A stretch of DNA of 64,000 nt from an uncultured Aquimarina sp. (GTDB taxonomy: Bacteria; Bacteroidota; Bacteroidia; Flavobacteriales; Flavobacteriaceae), in assembly GCA_947498705.1 (NCBI GenBank), contig CANMLW010000006.1, positions 175,600 through 239,599 of the forward strand, written 5' to 3'. Of this stretch, positions 44,137 through 54,128 are shown piece by piece. Under the pieces are notes generated by a model that was given only the letters and a program-made list of their open reading frames with translations, had not been told where the DNA came from and did no database searches. The position numbers and the translations under genes are program-made. The stretch's first letter is position 1. Each line of letters starts with the position of its first letter.

Positions 44137-46614
44137 TTGATTCTAAAAATATTCTATTACATTTTTATTTTTTGCTTCTCAACCATAGCATTTTGTCAAG
44201 ATCTTGGTCAGATCGGAAAAGCAAAGCTATTTAAACTAACAGGAGGAGTGGCAGCAAATACGGTTTTTTATGAAGGAGATGCGAATAGGGAACCTTTTAC
44301 CTATTTTTTGTCAGGTAATGTTAACCTGAACATCAGTGGTGTCTACAATATTCCTTTTTCATTTTCGTATTCTAATCAGGAATTTCAAAACTCTAATCCT
44401 TTTAAATTTAATAGACTAAGCATTCACCCTTCTTATAAATGGGTTACTACGCATATTGGAGACGTAAATATGACTTTTTCTCCTTATACATTAAGTGGTC
44501 ATCAGTTTACTGGGTTTGGAGTTGATCTTACTCCAAATGAAGATTTAAAAATTAGTGCCATGTATGGTCGATTGCTTAAAGCATCAGAATATATAGAAAG
44601 CGACCCTTCTTCTAACCCTGGATATAAAAGGTCGGGATATGGTTTAAAAACTAGCTACAGTTTTGAAAAATTTTCGGTAGGAGCCATATTTTTCAAAGCC
44701 TCTGATGATAAAAACTCTATAGTAAACCCTGTTCCTATAGAAAAAGAATTGTACCCCAAAGATAATGTTGTTGTTAGCTTAGAAGGAAAAGTGAAACTTT
44801 TTGATAAAGGAGAACTAAGGGCAGAATATGCATCGTCTGCAATTACAGAAAATACAGAAGCAATTGAAGAAGAATATACTTCGTCAGTATTGTCTTCATT
44901 TATAGATAATAATATTACTACCCAACATTATAAAGCATACAATGTAGGATTTACTTACCCTATAGCAAAAGGAACTGTTGGAGTGGGGTATGAATATATA
45001 GATCCCGATTATAGAACATTGGGTGCCTATTTCTTTAATAATGATTTAGAAAACATCACGCTAAATGCAACACAAAACCTGTTTCAGGATAAAGTAAACG
45101 TGTCTTTTAATGCCGGCTTACAAAGAGATGATTTAGAGAATAATAAAAGCACCCAATTACAACGTGTAGTTAGTGCTGTTACTGTTGGATATAACGCTTC
45201 AGAAAAATTAAGCATTACAGGAGGTTATTCTAATTTTCAATCATATACGAACATCAAGAACCAGTTTGATTATATAAATGAGGTATCGCAGACAGACAAC
45301 CTGGACACTTTAGATTTTCAGCAAATATCTCAAAATGCCAACCTTAATGCCAATTATATTCTTAGAGATACCGAGACTAGAAAAGATAATTTCAATATAG
45401 CGTTATCTTATCAGAATTCATTAAACAAACAAGGGGGGCAAACAACAGAAGGCGGAAATTCTAATTTCTATAACGGAAGTACATCGTATACTCTTGGATA
45501 TCCAACGTTAAACCTTAGCATTGCTGCGGCACTTAATGTAAATTATAATACGATAGGTACAAATAATAGTACCACCTTTGGACCATCGGTGTCTGTAAGA
45601 AAGCAGTTTTTTGATAAAAAGTTAAAAACAAATAGCTCTATAAGTTATAACCAAAGTAATAATAACGGAGAAAAACAAGGAGATGTTACCAATGTAAGAT
45701 TGGGAGGAGCTTATACCTATAAAAAGAAACATAATTTTAGGCTCAACTTTCTTACTCAATTTAGGAACGCTGCTTCATCCTCGCAGAATTTTACAGCAAC
45801 ATTTGGGTATAACTATACTTTTGATAGTTTCAACCCCAAACTTAAGTTTACTAAAAAACCAAGAAAACCTAAGATCAAGAAAGCAAAAAATAAAAAATCA
45901 AAAGGAACAGAAATACTACAATTTAGATATAAAGATTCTTTGTATAAAGGTACTATGGATGAAATTGATGTTAAGCTAGCAAACATCCAAAAACATCAGC
46001 ATTTTGATCACATCCCAGAATATAAAAAAGAAGAACTTACCATCCTACGATTAGAAGTTGTAGACGAAAAAAAATCGAGCGACTATAAAGAAAAAGCACT
46101 TACCTTCTTAAAAGAATTGTATAGCTATGAAGACTTTCTGGCGGGATATCATCAGTTAGTTTTTGATATGTTACAAGAGCTTCGCAAAGATATGTTGCGT
46201 TTGGATTATGCCTTCGAAAAAGCTTTTGTAAAAGCTAAAATAGCGATGGATAATCATAGCATGCACAATAAAACAGAAGAGCAACGTAAGACTGCTTCTG
46301 TAGCACTTAAAACACGTTACGAAGAATTGCAAAAAAATTCTGAAGTAGCACTAGCACGTTTGATAGGGCATCGTTGGACATTGCCTATTATCCAAAGTTA
46401 TAATACCATAGAAAAGATAGAAAGCCCAGATAAGTTTTTAAAAGAAGTGATGGAGCTCGAAAAGGATAACATTTTTAAGATGGTAGACCAGGATAAGAGC
46501 GAACAAGAGGTGCAATTGTATATGATTACACAAATCATTGATTTTTACCTTAAAAAGTCATTGAATTATACAAGCCCAGATAAATTTGATTTAAAATATA
46601 TAGAAAAGAACTAA
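44137..46614 (+). CDS. Outer-membrane barrel protein with helical C-terminal domain
   Basis: The 825-aa product begins with TTG. An in-frame stop 20 bp upstream excludes an earlier start, and the signal peptide MILKIFYYIFIFCFSTIAFCQ fits it. Residues 30-565 are beta-strand rich, with many alternating aromatic strands (FSFSYSNQEF, YKWVTTHIGDVNMTFSPYT, VGVGYEYIDPDYRTLG, RLGGAYTYKKKHNFRLNFLTQF), as in a large outer-membrane barrel. A basic linker (KKPRKPKIKKAKNKKSKG) leads to a helical domain of ~230 residues, probably periplasmic. It is the first gene of the surface operon, three bases before the TANFOR gene. It might act as a secretion pore or anchor, which is inference. Confidence 0.8.
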   Translation: MILKIFYYIFIFCFSTIAFCQDLGQIGKAKLFKLTGGVAANTVFYEGDANREPFTYFLSGNVNLNISGVYNIPFSFSYSNQEFQNSNPFKFNRLSIHPSYKWVTTHIGDVNMTFSPYTLSGHQFTGFGVDLTPNEDLKISAMYGRLLKASEYIESDPSSNPGYKRSGYGLKTSYSFEKFSVGAIFFKASDDKNSIVNPVPIEKELYPKDNVVVSLEGKVKLFDKGELRAEYASSAITENTEAIEEEYTSSVLSSFIDNNITTQHYKAYNVGFTYPIAKGTVGVGYEYIDPDYRTLGAYFFNNDLENITLNATQNLFQDKVNVSFNAGLQRDDLENNKSTQLQRVVSAVTVGYNASEKLSITGGYSNFQSYTNIKNQFDYINEVSQTDNLDTLDFQQISQNANLNANYILRDTETRKDNFNIALSYQNSLNKQGGQTTEGGNSNFYNGSTSYTLGYPTLNLSIAAALNVNYNTIGTNNSTTFGPSVSVRKQFFDKKLKTNSSISYNQSNNNGEKQGDVTNVRLGGAYTYKKKHNFRLNFLTQFRNAASSSQNFTATFGYNYTFDSFNPKLKFTKKPRKPKIKKAKNKKSKGTEILQFRYKDSLYKGTMDEIDVKLANIQKHQHFDHIPEYKKEELTILRLEVVDEKKSSDYKEKALTFLKELYSYEDFLAGYHQLVFDMLQELRKDMLRLDYAFEKAFVKAKIAMDNHSMHNKTEEQRKTASVALKTRYEELQKNSEVALARLIGHRWTLPIIQSYNTIEKIESPDKFLKEVMELEKDNIFKMVDQDKSEQEVQLYMITQIIDFYLKKSLNYTSPDKFDLKYIEKN

Positions 46615-46617
46615 GCT

Positions 46618-49600
46618 ATGAGAAGACTTATTCTTACCATATTTACTATTATATACTTTGCAGGTCAGGGAATTGCTCAAAAATACCCTATTGCGGTAAC
46701 TCCGCAAGTGAATGCACCGGCTCCAGTTAATTTTTATAACTATGCCGATGCCACTGCTGTCAACAGTCCCTTAAGAGTTCAGTTACTGTTAAATGATATT
46801 ACCATCAACAATGAACAGATTAGGTTAAAAGTATATTTTGAAGGTAACGGAATTGCATTTCAGAGTAATGATGTGGTTATTGGAGCAGATCCTTTATTTA
46901 TCGATGGAGGGGTAACACTAACACTTACGAATGTGGAGTTAGCCCCGTATTTCGAGTTTCAGAATATATTGGGGATTACCCCTAATGTATATGGGCAGTT
47001 TATTCCAGAAGGAAGCTATCAGTTTTGTTTCGAGGTATTTGATTTTACCACAGGTAATCGATTGTCTTCAAAAAGTTGCGCGACTACCTATATCTATAAG
47101 AACGAACCACCAATACTTAACCTGCCTTTTAATAAAAGTAATATAGAAGCAAAAGAAGTAGAGAATATTGTTTTTCAGTGGACTCCCAGACATATTAATG
47201 TAAGTAATGTAGAATACGAATTGAGTATTGTAGAAATCTGGGATGATTATGTAGATCCCCAAGCTGCATTTTTATCATCGCAACCGGTGTTCGAAACCAT
47301 TACTCGTAATACATCCTTTGTTTATGGACCCACACAACCGTTGTTACTGCCTAATAAACGTTATGCATGGCGTGTAAAAGCCACAGCATTGCAGGGTGCA
47401 GAAGAAATTGGCCTTTTTAGAAATGAAGGATATAGTGAGGTATTTTGGTTTTCGAGAACCTCACCTTGTAGCGAACTTCAGTTTGTTAGTGCAGAGGCTA
47501 AAGGGATCTCAAAAATTAATGTGTTTTGGGATGAAGACCCTAATGAGTATACAGAATATACCATTGCGTATCGAGAAGCAGGAAAACCCAATGCATATTG
47601 GTTTACAAAGCGCACCAATAGTGGTTGGGCTACCATCTGGAATTTGAAGCCAGGAACCACCTACGAATATAAAGTAAAAGCTAAATGTAAATATCAATAC
47701 GGGGAGTATTCTGATATACAGGAAGTAACAACAGAAACTGCAGAAGATGAAACTGCCGATTATAATTGCGGAATAGTACCTGACGAAATAGCCATTACCA
47801 ATAGAGAACCGCATCCAGGATTAAATATTGGTGAACGTATTAAGGCAGGAGATTTTATCATTACCATTGTAGAAATAGATAGTCAATCTGGAGGTAGAAT
47901 TACAGGTAGAGGGTATGTGGGGATTCCTTATTTAAAATTTACTCGTTTTGGAGTAAAGTTTAACAATGTTTTGATCAATACAGATAGTCAATTGGCAGAA
48001 GGGGAAATAGTCACGCTATATGATCCTAAATATGGAGAGAATGAAACCATGACCGTAGATCTTGATATCGATGTAGTAGAAACCATTACAGGAGATCAGG
48101 GAGAAACAGACTTTATTGAATTAGGTTTTGTTGTCGAAAGCATTACTATTAATGAACATGGTGCTATTGTGGTTAGGGGAACTAATGGATTAGAGGAGAC
48201 GATACCAGGAGGCAAGGATATAGAAATCAAAGATGCTAATGGTAAAGTATGGAGTATAGGAAAAGATAATGTGATAAAAGTAAGTGAACATGCAGGAGAA
48301 GTGACCGAGGCCACTACAGAAGGTGTAGATGAGGATGGAGAGATTCTACAAATATCGGATGATAGAGTATTAGTAACTTTTATTAAATCTGGATACTACT
48401 ATTTTGATGAATTACCAGAGGGAGCAAAAGGTCAGCTAGGGAAAAACAGTATCTATCCAACCATTCCGATAAAAGGAGGAGGTACTTATCAAACCGCATT
48501 CAAAGGAATATCTGATACCAATGGAGATGATATTGTTATTGCGATAGCCGATATTAAAGATGAATCAATAGCTACAGACGACATCATCTTTAAAACTAAA
48601 AGTGGAACCGCGATTCCAGCTACCTGGAATGGGAATAAAGCTACCCTAAGTCTTACCAAAAAGTTTGATTATGCTCACAAAAAAATATTGGCAACGGTAA
48701 AAGGGCAAGAAGAGGGAAAACATAGTATTGTTGGTGTTCTTAATTTGGTGCACTTAGGAAGCAATCAGTTTGCTGATATCAATGTAAAACTAATACCTAT
48801 CAACAAAGCTGTAATAAGCAGGGAAGCTCAGGAAGAAATTAAAAAGGTCTATAAAAAAGCGGGAGTCAACCTAAATATAGAGGTTGGAAATCGTTTGCAA
48901 ATACCACAAGACGTATGGGATAAAGAAGAACCATATGATGCTATCAACGCCAATGAAAGAGGGCTACTATGTGGATATAGTGTCGAGGAAAAAGCTATTA
49001 TCGATTATTACAAAAGTTATGGTACGTATGATGAAGAAACATATTATGTCTTTATTACAGATATCGATGGTGAAAAGTCAGAAACTGAAGACCTGCAAGG
49101 ATTTATGCCGATCAAAAGCCAGTTTGGATTTTTGTTTGCAGGGGCAGTAGACAAAGCAACTATTATAGCACACGAGCTAGGACATGGTATTTTTGGGCTA
49201 GAACACCCTTTTAAAACGTATAGTACTCCAAAAGGAACCACAGGTTTTATTATGGATTATGGCCAAAACAACATTTTCAATCATATGGATTGGGAAGAAA
49301 TCTTTGCCTCTGGATTCAAATTGTTTGACTTTAGCCTTGATTGTGAGGGAGATGGGGAGAGTGTAACCATAGGATCTTATTATAAAGACACCGAAATACT
49401 TGTAGATGGTACAACGGTGACTGGTGGTACAAGAACTTATACTTTTGTTACCCCATCTGGAGAATTAATTGTCCTTCCTGAAGATGTCCAGGATGTAGAG
49501 TTTTATTATGGGTATTATGGAGAATCTTTACAAGGAGATTTTAAACAATTCATGAAATTTACGCCAGGAACATTAAAGAGTTTTAAAATAGGAGACAAGC

Positions 49601-51696
49601 AATTTGATGCTTCTGTTCGGTTTTTGGGAGATGGCTCTGCACAGTTACTAGGTTATTTTTCTGGAAATAAAGATGACGAATCTAATAAGTTTAATAATGA
49701 TGAGTTTTCTTCCAATGGTTGGAGAAATGGTGTAACCAATATTATGCTTCATAATGGTAATGATTTTGTATTAACTCGTACAGACGGCGCTTTTAAACCT
49801 TCATTACCAAAATATGATAGTAGTAAGATCAGCATGCTTAAGGGGGTTGATGAGTTTCCGGTACCAAATTATACGAGTTTGGGACAAACGTATGTGCTTC
49901 GTAATTATGGAAAAATGGCTTCGGATCAATTTATTGTGAGTTCTGATATTGCCAAATGGGCAATCGGTTCAAACGGAGGAGCTATGAGAGAAGATATTTT
50001 TCTTCAAAATAAAATTGCCGAGTTAAAAGCAGCATTCCCTGTTTTGGTTGATTATGTGACATCCGAATATTACGGAAAGTGGGAAGCTTGTAATTCGAGT
50101 TACTACGAAATGCCAGATTATAAATTTGTAAAATATTTATCAAATAAGTACTGTAGTTGTGAATTACATAAAGTTGATATTAAAACATATCAAAGGATTT
50201 GTACCCTCAAAGAAGGTGTGGATATACCTAAAACTAATATGGATTTCTTAAAAGAATTCTTGAGGTTTTTAACAGAAGCAATTAATGAAGAGGTTCAATC
50301 TACAAATGATGTAATTGTTAAAATTAAAGAGAATGTAGACTATGTAAACTCTTTGGATATAAATGTTTTGGTAAGAGGATTAAACTTTGCAACAGAAGCA
50401 GATATTAATAGCCTGAGTTCAGAGGCTATTATTCGAATAATGTCCAAAATGGCAAGTGAAAATATATTCGAAAGTAAAAATGAATCAAAGGATCGTGAAA
50501 ATGCTGTAACTAAGCTTATAGAAAATATTGATGAAAAACTTGCTGGCGAAATAATAGAAGGATTAGAAGGTCCTAACTATTATGAACCTCAAAAATATAT
50601 TTACAAGCAATTTTTTAAGAATGTAGATGACAAGTTTTTAGGATTCTTTGGAGAAAATAACAGAAGTCGATTGATCAAGTCGTTTGTAACACTTAGTTTA
50701 AAAGCTGCAGAAATTAGAAAAAATCGTATTGAAGGGCTTATAGATGATTTTGAGAAAAGAAGTTTTGTTTTAGAATATCAGAATATAGTTAGAAGAGTAT
50801 TAACTCAAGCAGGTAATGGAAATCCAATATTAAAGGTTAGTACAGAATTGGTTAGTGGAGAAAAATCCACATATTTTTCTATCGATACGAGTTATGATGA
50901 AGATACAGGAACTTTTAAAGGAAGACAAGAAGTTGTATATGGATTAATGCCAGATTTTATGGCAGATTATAGGGGAGAGTTCACTTCCAATCCGTTAAAG
51001 CCTTTTGACTTAGTGTATTTTATTAACAATACAAAACTGGAAGGAGTGTCACAATTTGGCTCTAAGAGTCACCCAGAAATTTTACCCGCTATTGTTTTGA
51101 TGTATGCCGATAAAGCAGCTTCTGCCGAAACTTTGAGTCAAAGTATTATGTTGGCTGTGGATGCAGCAAGTCTTGCAACAGGAGTGGGAGCAATAGCAAG
51201 TGCAGCTACCAAATTAAGATATGCTGTAGGGGTATTAGAATTAAGTAGTGGATTATCAGGACTTACTTCAACGGCGTTAAGTGATGCCGAAGCAGGAAGT
51301 CTTCAGGACGAATTGTCGAAGAAGTTTGGAGTATATTCTGCGGTATCAGGGGTTCTGAGCATGGGACTGGAAGCGGCAGGCAAAATAGGAAAAACATCGA
51401 AAATTAAAGATGTTTATGATAGTGTTGATGATTCAAATAAACTAGTTAAAGCTGAGGATTTACTTGCAGACCTCGAAAAAATGCCTAACGCTGTAAAAGG
51501 AGATTTGGTAAATGATGATAATATATTTTTCATTATGTACGATTATCTTGATAAGTTAAAGTTGAAGACCAAAGACGTGGTTATGAAAAGTAAAATCAAG
51601 TTAAGTATAGATAAATTGAAAGACATAAAAAAGGCAAAAATGAGAGTAAATGATATCATTGCCAACCTTAAAAAGATTAATCCAAATTGTAAATAA
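46618..51696 (+). CDS. TANFOR/FN3 protein with zinc-protease and pretoxin-like region
   Basis: The 1692-aa product has a signal peptide, a TANFOR-type domain (about 22-165, ending EGSYQFCFEVFDFTTGNRLSSK pattern), and FN3-like domains (about 170-385, including KPGTTYEYKVKAKCKYQYGEYS). A beta-rich middle follows, then a metallopeptidase segment with HELGHGIFGLEH (H852, E853, H856, H863) and a following Met (IMDYG near 878). The C-terminal 250 residues contain a hydrophobic Ala/Gly-rich segment (LAVDAASLATGVGAIASAATK) like pretoxin regions of Bacteroidota polymorphic toxins, but end without a recognisable toxin domain. It is probably secreted to the surface. It lies 11 bp before the toxin-like gene. 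Confidence 0.85.
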   Translation: MRRLILTIFTIIYFAGQGIAQKYPIAVTPQVNAPAPVNFYNYADATAVNSPLRVQLLLNDITINNEQIRLKVYFEGNGIAFQSNDVVIGADPLFIDGGVTLTLTNVELAPYFEFQNILGITPNVYGQFIPEGSYQFCFEVFDFTTGNRLSSKSCATTYIYKNEPPILNLPFNKSNIEAKEVENIVFQWTPRHINVSNVEYELSIVEIWDDYVDPQAAFLSSQPVFETITRNTSFVYGPTQPLLLPNKRYAWRVKATALQGAEEIGLFRNEGYSEVFWFSRTSPCSELQFVSAEAKGISKINVFWDEDPNEYTEYTIAYREAGKPNAYWFTKRTNSGWATIWNLKPGTTYEYKVKAKCKYQYGEYSDIQEVTTETAEDETADYNCGIVPDEIAITNREPHPGLNIGERIKAGDFIITIVEIDSQSGGRITGRGYVGIPYLKFTRFGVKFNNVLINTDSQLAEGEIVTLYDPKYGENETMTVDLDIDVVETITGDQGETDFIELGFVVESITINEHGAIVVRGTNGLEETIPGGKDIEIKDANGKVWSIGKDNVIKVSEHAGEVTEATTEGVDEDGEILQISDDRVLVTFIKSGYYYFDELPEGAKGQLGKNSIYPTIPIKGGGTYQTAFKGISDTNGDDIVIAIADIKDESIATDDIIFKTKSGTAIPATWNGNKATLSLTKKFDYAHKKILATVKGQEEGKHSIVGVLNLVHLGSNQFADINVKLIPINKAVISREAQEEIKKVYKKAGVNLNIEVGNRLQIPQDVWDKEEPYDAINANERGLLCGYSVEEKAIIDYYKSYGTYDEETYYVFITDIDGEKSETEDLQGFMPIKSQFGFLFAGAVDKATIIAHELGHGIFGLEHPFKTYSTPKGTTGFIMDYGQNNIFNHMDWEEIFASGFKLFDFSLDCEGDGESVTIGSYYKDTEILVDGTTVTGGTRTYTFVTPSGELIVLPEDVQDVEFYYGYYGESLQGDFKQFMKFTPGTLKSFKIGDKQFDASVRFLGDGSAQLLGYFSGNKDDESNKFNNDEFSSNGWRNGVTNIMLHNGNDFVLTRTDGAFKPSLPKYDSSKISMLKGVDEFPVPNYTSLGQTYVLRNYGKMASDQFIVSSDIAKWAIGSNGGAMREDIFLQNKIAELKAAFPVLVDYVTSEYYGKWEACNSSYYEMPDYKFVKYLSNKYCSCELHKVDIKTYQRICTLKEGVDIPKTNMDFLKEFLRFLTEAINEEVQSTNDVIVKIKENVDYVNSLDINVLVRGLNFATEADINSLSSEAIIRIMSKMASENIFESKNESKDRENAVTKLIENIDEKLAGEIIEGLEGPNYYEPQKYIYKQFFKNVDDKFLGFFGENNRSRLIKSFVTLSLKAAEIRKNRIEGLIDDFEKRSFVLEYQNIVRRVLTQAGNGNPILKVSTELVSGEKSTYFSIDTSYDEDTGTFKGRQEVVYGLMPDFMADYRGEFTSNPLKPFDLVYFINNTKLEGVSQFGSKSHPEILPAIVLMYADKAASAETLSQSIMLAVDAASLATGVGAIASAATKLRYAVGVLELSSGLSGLTSTALSDAEAGSLQDELSKKFGVYSAVSGVLSMGLEAAGKIGKTSKIKDVYDSVDDSNKLVKAEDLLADLEKMPNAVKGDLVNDDNIFFIMYDYLDKLKLKTKDVVMKSKIKLSIDKLKDIKKAKMRVNDIIANLKKINPNCK

Positions 51697-51707
51697 TTGT
51701 TTTAGAG

Positions 51708-54128
51708 ATGAATTTAAAAACTTACATAAAAAGGTTATTTGCATACATTCTATTTCTTCTTATAACATTAAATAGTGTAGATGCACAGGACAAATGCTTA
51801 TTCGACATTTTAGATGATGAATTGGTCGAAGCCAATGCTGACGAACTTTTTAATTTTTTTGAAGAAAATGCAGAATTGGCTCGTAATTCTTGGAGTATCA
51901 TTTATAAATCTGATAATAAAGATTTAAGTAGATTAGAAGTTTCCTCCTTAGAGTATTTATCTGATCATTTAACTAGTACAGGAAAAAGTGCAGACGAACT
52001 GATAGATGAAATAAAAGCGGCTGGAGGTTTTTCTTCTTGGAAAAATCATGGAGTAACCGTTTTAGGAGATATGTCGGGACTAGACGAAGTTTCGATTTCA
52101 AACCTGCAACAGATTATTGGGTCGAATGGGGTTTCTGGTAAGAATGAGGTTAAGCAATATGCCGATAAATTTGCAAAATCAGGCTACAATGTAGACAGCG
52201 ATGCACCAATTAATGTTATAAAATTAGATAATGGTGAAGAAATAATTTCAGATATAGAGAGTCATTACAGAGCATTAGGAATGTCTGATGCTGGGGGTAA
52301 AACTGTACCCGTAAAGTATATGACGTATGAAGACTTGTTAGCTGTAAGGCCTAGTAGCAAAAGACAACGTATAGAAAGGGAACTATATCGCACTCTAAAA
52401 ATAGGCCAACAGACCGGTTCGTACAAAGGGGATTGGCTGCCAAAAATGGATTGGGAAGATGAAATCGAGCTTTTCGAAAAGATACCCAATGAAGTAGATG
52501 AGTTCCTTAAAAGTGAATTCCCTGGGATAGCCAGAGTAGTACCACTTCGATCTATAGATGAGATCATTGATTATGTTAAGTATCCCGAGGCTAAAAAATT
52601 AGAGCTAAAAAAGGACCTAACCTCTTCTGAAGAAAGAGCTAAGCTTTTTGGTAATCATCCCGAACTACTAGATTCTTGGGATATCTTATATGATGTCGAA
52701 ATCAGTACTGCATTTAGGCAAAATGTAGAAAACCTTAATGAGATGCAAGCGTATATCAAAAAGGTTAAGGATAATAATACGTTTATCTCTTCTAAATCTC
52801 TTAATCTTTTTGTCAAAAATGTTTTGGATAAGGATGCATATATGCGATCCATATTATTTTCTGACGAATTGTATGGAGGCATAAAAGTTTCTGATCATTC
52901 AATAAGTAATATTAAAAACATAAATGAGAAAGTAACCAGTCCGCAATACTCAGGGACAGGGAAATTAGGTACTTATGAAATCAGAATAAGTAATGGTAGA
53001 ATAGAAAAATATGTAGGAGGAGACAAGGGCAATGGTACCTGGAAAGGATTAAACGGAAATGATATTGATGATGTAAATTTTGTAATAACGACCGATGGTA
53101 AACTAAGAATAGGTCATGGGCATTATAATTTATCTGGAGAAGCAGAATATGTTGTGTCGGCCGGTAAAATGCAAATTGTCGACGGAAAGGTTACAGAATT
53201 ATCAAACTATAGTGGTCATTACCTTCCTTCGAATGAGAATGTAGTAAAAGTTCAAGAGGTATTTAAAGATTTAGGAGTTACCAGCACAGATTTCAAAGTT
53301 TTAAAGAACCCTAATGCTGTTGATTTTGATAGCACGATAGAAGAGCTTATTGATAATATAGTCAGTGCTGCAAAAGATATAGATCAAACCGCATTAAGAA
53401 CAGATCTGGAGGCATCAGACGCACTGGTAAAATTATTTACTGAGAAGCCAGAATTGGTTGATAGTTGGAAGATACTTCATGATATGGGAGGAACTAATTC
53501 AGAAATGGTTAGAACCAATGCAAAAAATCTCGAAAATATTTCGAATCATTTAAACAAAGGAGTTCATAGTAAAGATGATATATCAACAGGTTTAAGCAAG
53601 ACAACAGATAAACAGAAATGGTTAGATAATCTCGGTAATGGAGTATATAGAAATGGTGATAAAACCGAATATGTAAATCCAAGTGGCAATGTTTTATCTT
53701 GGACAGAGCAGCATCCTAATTCATTAAATATTCAAGGTTCATTAACTTCTGCTGGAGAAACTGTAACAACAGGTAAACAGGTAGAAGCAATTGTTGCAGA
53801 TTTTATACAGAAGGAAGGTAAAGAAATTCAAGGATTTGGATTAGGAGTTCATAATAAAACAACAAATAACACAGCAGGTGATATTGATGTATTAACACAG
53901 AATGAAATCATTGAAGTGAAAAAGAGTTATTCATCATTCAAGAAGGGGCAAGTCGATAAGTTTACTGATACTTCTTTGCCTAATTATCTTAATCCAAACG
54001 GTAGAAAGGCCATACTTTATGTTCATGAGCCGCTTACAGATTTACAGAAGTCAAGTATTTTGGAAAAGATACCAAATGATGTAACTCTTATTAATTCATT
54101 AAATGAACTAAAATCTATTCTACAATAA
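51708..54128 (+). CDS. Secreted polymorphic-toxin-like protein with PD-(D/E)XK nuclease C-terminus
   Basis: The 806-aa product starts with its own signal peptide (ends VDAQ, residue 27). It contains three related modules of the PEL.DSW.ILYD type at about 42-92, 306-352 and 569-617, and a middle domain (about 420-530) with GHGHYNLSG and SGHYLPS. The C-terminal ~110 residues read as a restriction-endonuclease-like fold: a helix (GKQVEAIVADFIQKEG), then D727 (GDIDVL) and E736-V-K738 (IIEVKKS), matching D-Xn-ExK. The final part carries no signal or anchor. The overlap with a small cytosolic gene supports a toxin-immunity pair. The target is presumably DNA or RNA. Confidence 0.78.
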   Translation: MNLKTYIKRLFAYILFLLITLNSVDAQDKCLFDILDDELVEANADELFNFFEENAELARNSWSIIYKSDNKDLSRLEVSSLEYLSDHLTSTGKSADELIDEIKAAGGFSSWKNHGVTVLGDMSGLDEVSISNLQQIIGSNGVSGKNEVKQYADKFAKSGYNVDSDAPINVIKLDNGEEIISDIESHYRALGMSDAGGKTVPVKYMTYEDLLAVRPSSKRQRIERELYRTLKIGQQTGSYKGDWLPKMDWEDEIELFEKIPNEVDEFLKSEFPGIARVVPLRSIDEIIDYVKYPEAKKLELKKDLTSSEERAKLFGNHPELLDSWDILYDVEISTAFRQNVENLNEMQAYIKKVKDNNTFISSKSLNLFVKNVLDKDAYMRSILFSDELYGGIKVSDHSISNIKNINEKVTSPQYSGTGKLGTYEIRISNGRIEKYVGGDKGNGTWKGLNGNDIDDVNFVITTDGKLRIGHGHYNLSGEAEYVVSAGKMQIVDGKVTELSNYSGHYLPSNENVVKVQEVFKDLGVTSTDFKVLKNPNAVDFDSTIEELIDNIVSAAKDIDQTALRTDLEASDALVKLFTEKPELVDSWKILHDMGGTNSEMVRTNAKNLENISNHLNKGVHSKDDISTGLSKTTDKQKWLDNLGNGVYRNGDKTEYVNPSGNVLSWTEQHPNSLNIQGSLTSAGETVTTGKQVEAIVADFIQKEGKEIQGFGLGVHNKTTNNTAGDIDVLTQNEIIEVKKSYSSFKKGQVDKFTDTSLPNYLNPNGRKAILYVHEPLTDLQKSSILEKIPNDVTLINSLNELKSILQ

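Noticed and set aside
48096..49241. Several minus-strand ORFs opposite the large surface genes
   Set aside because: Antisense shadows in long genes with low stop density; no domains, no spacing to neighbours.
51650..51760. Possible frameshift splitting one giant toxin into the 1692-aa and 806-aa genes
   Set aside because: The second gene has its own signal peptide after a clean stop and 11-bp gap, so it is a separate exported protein and not a broken C-terminus.
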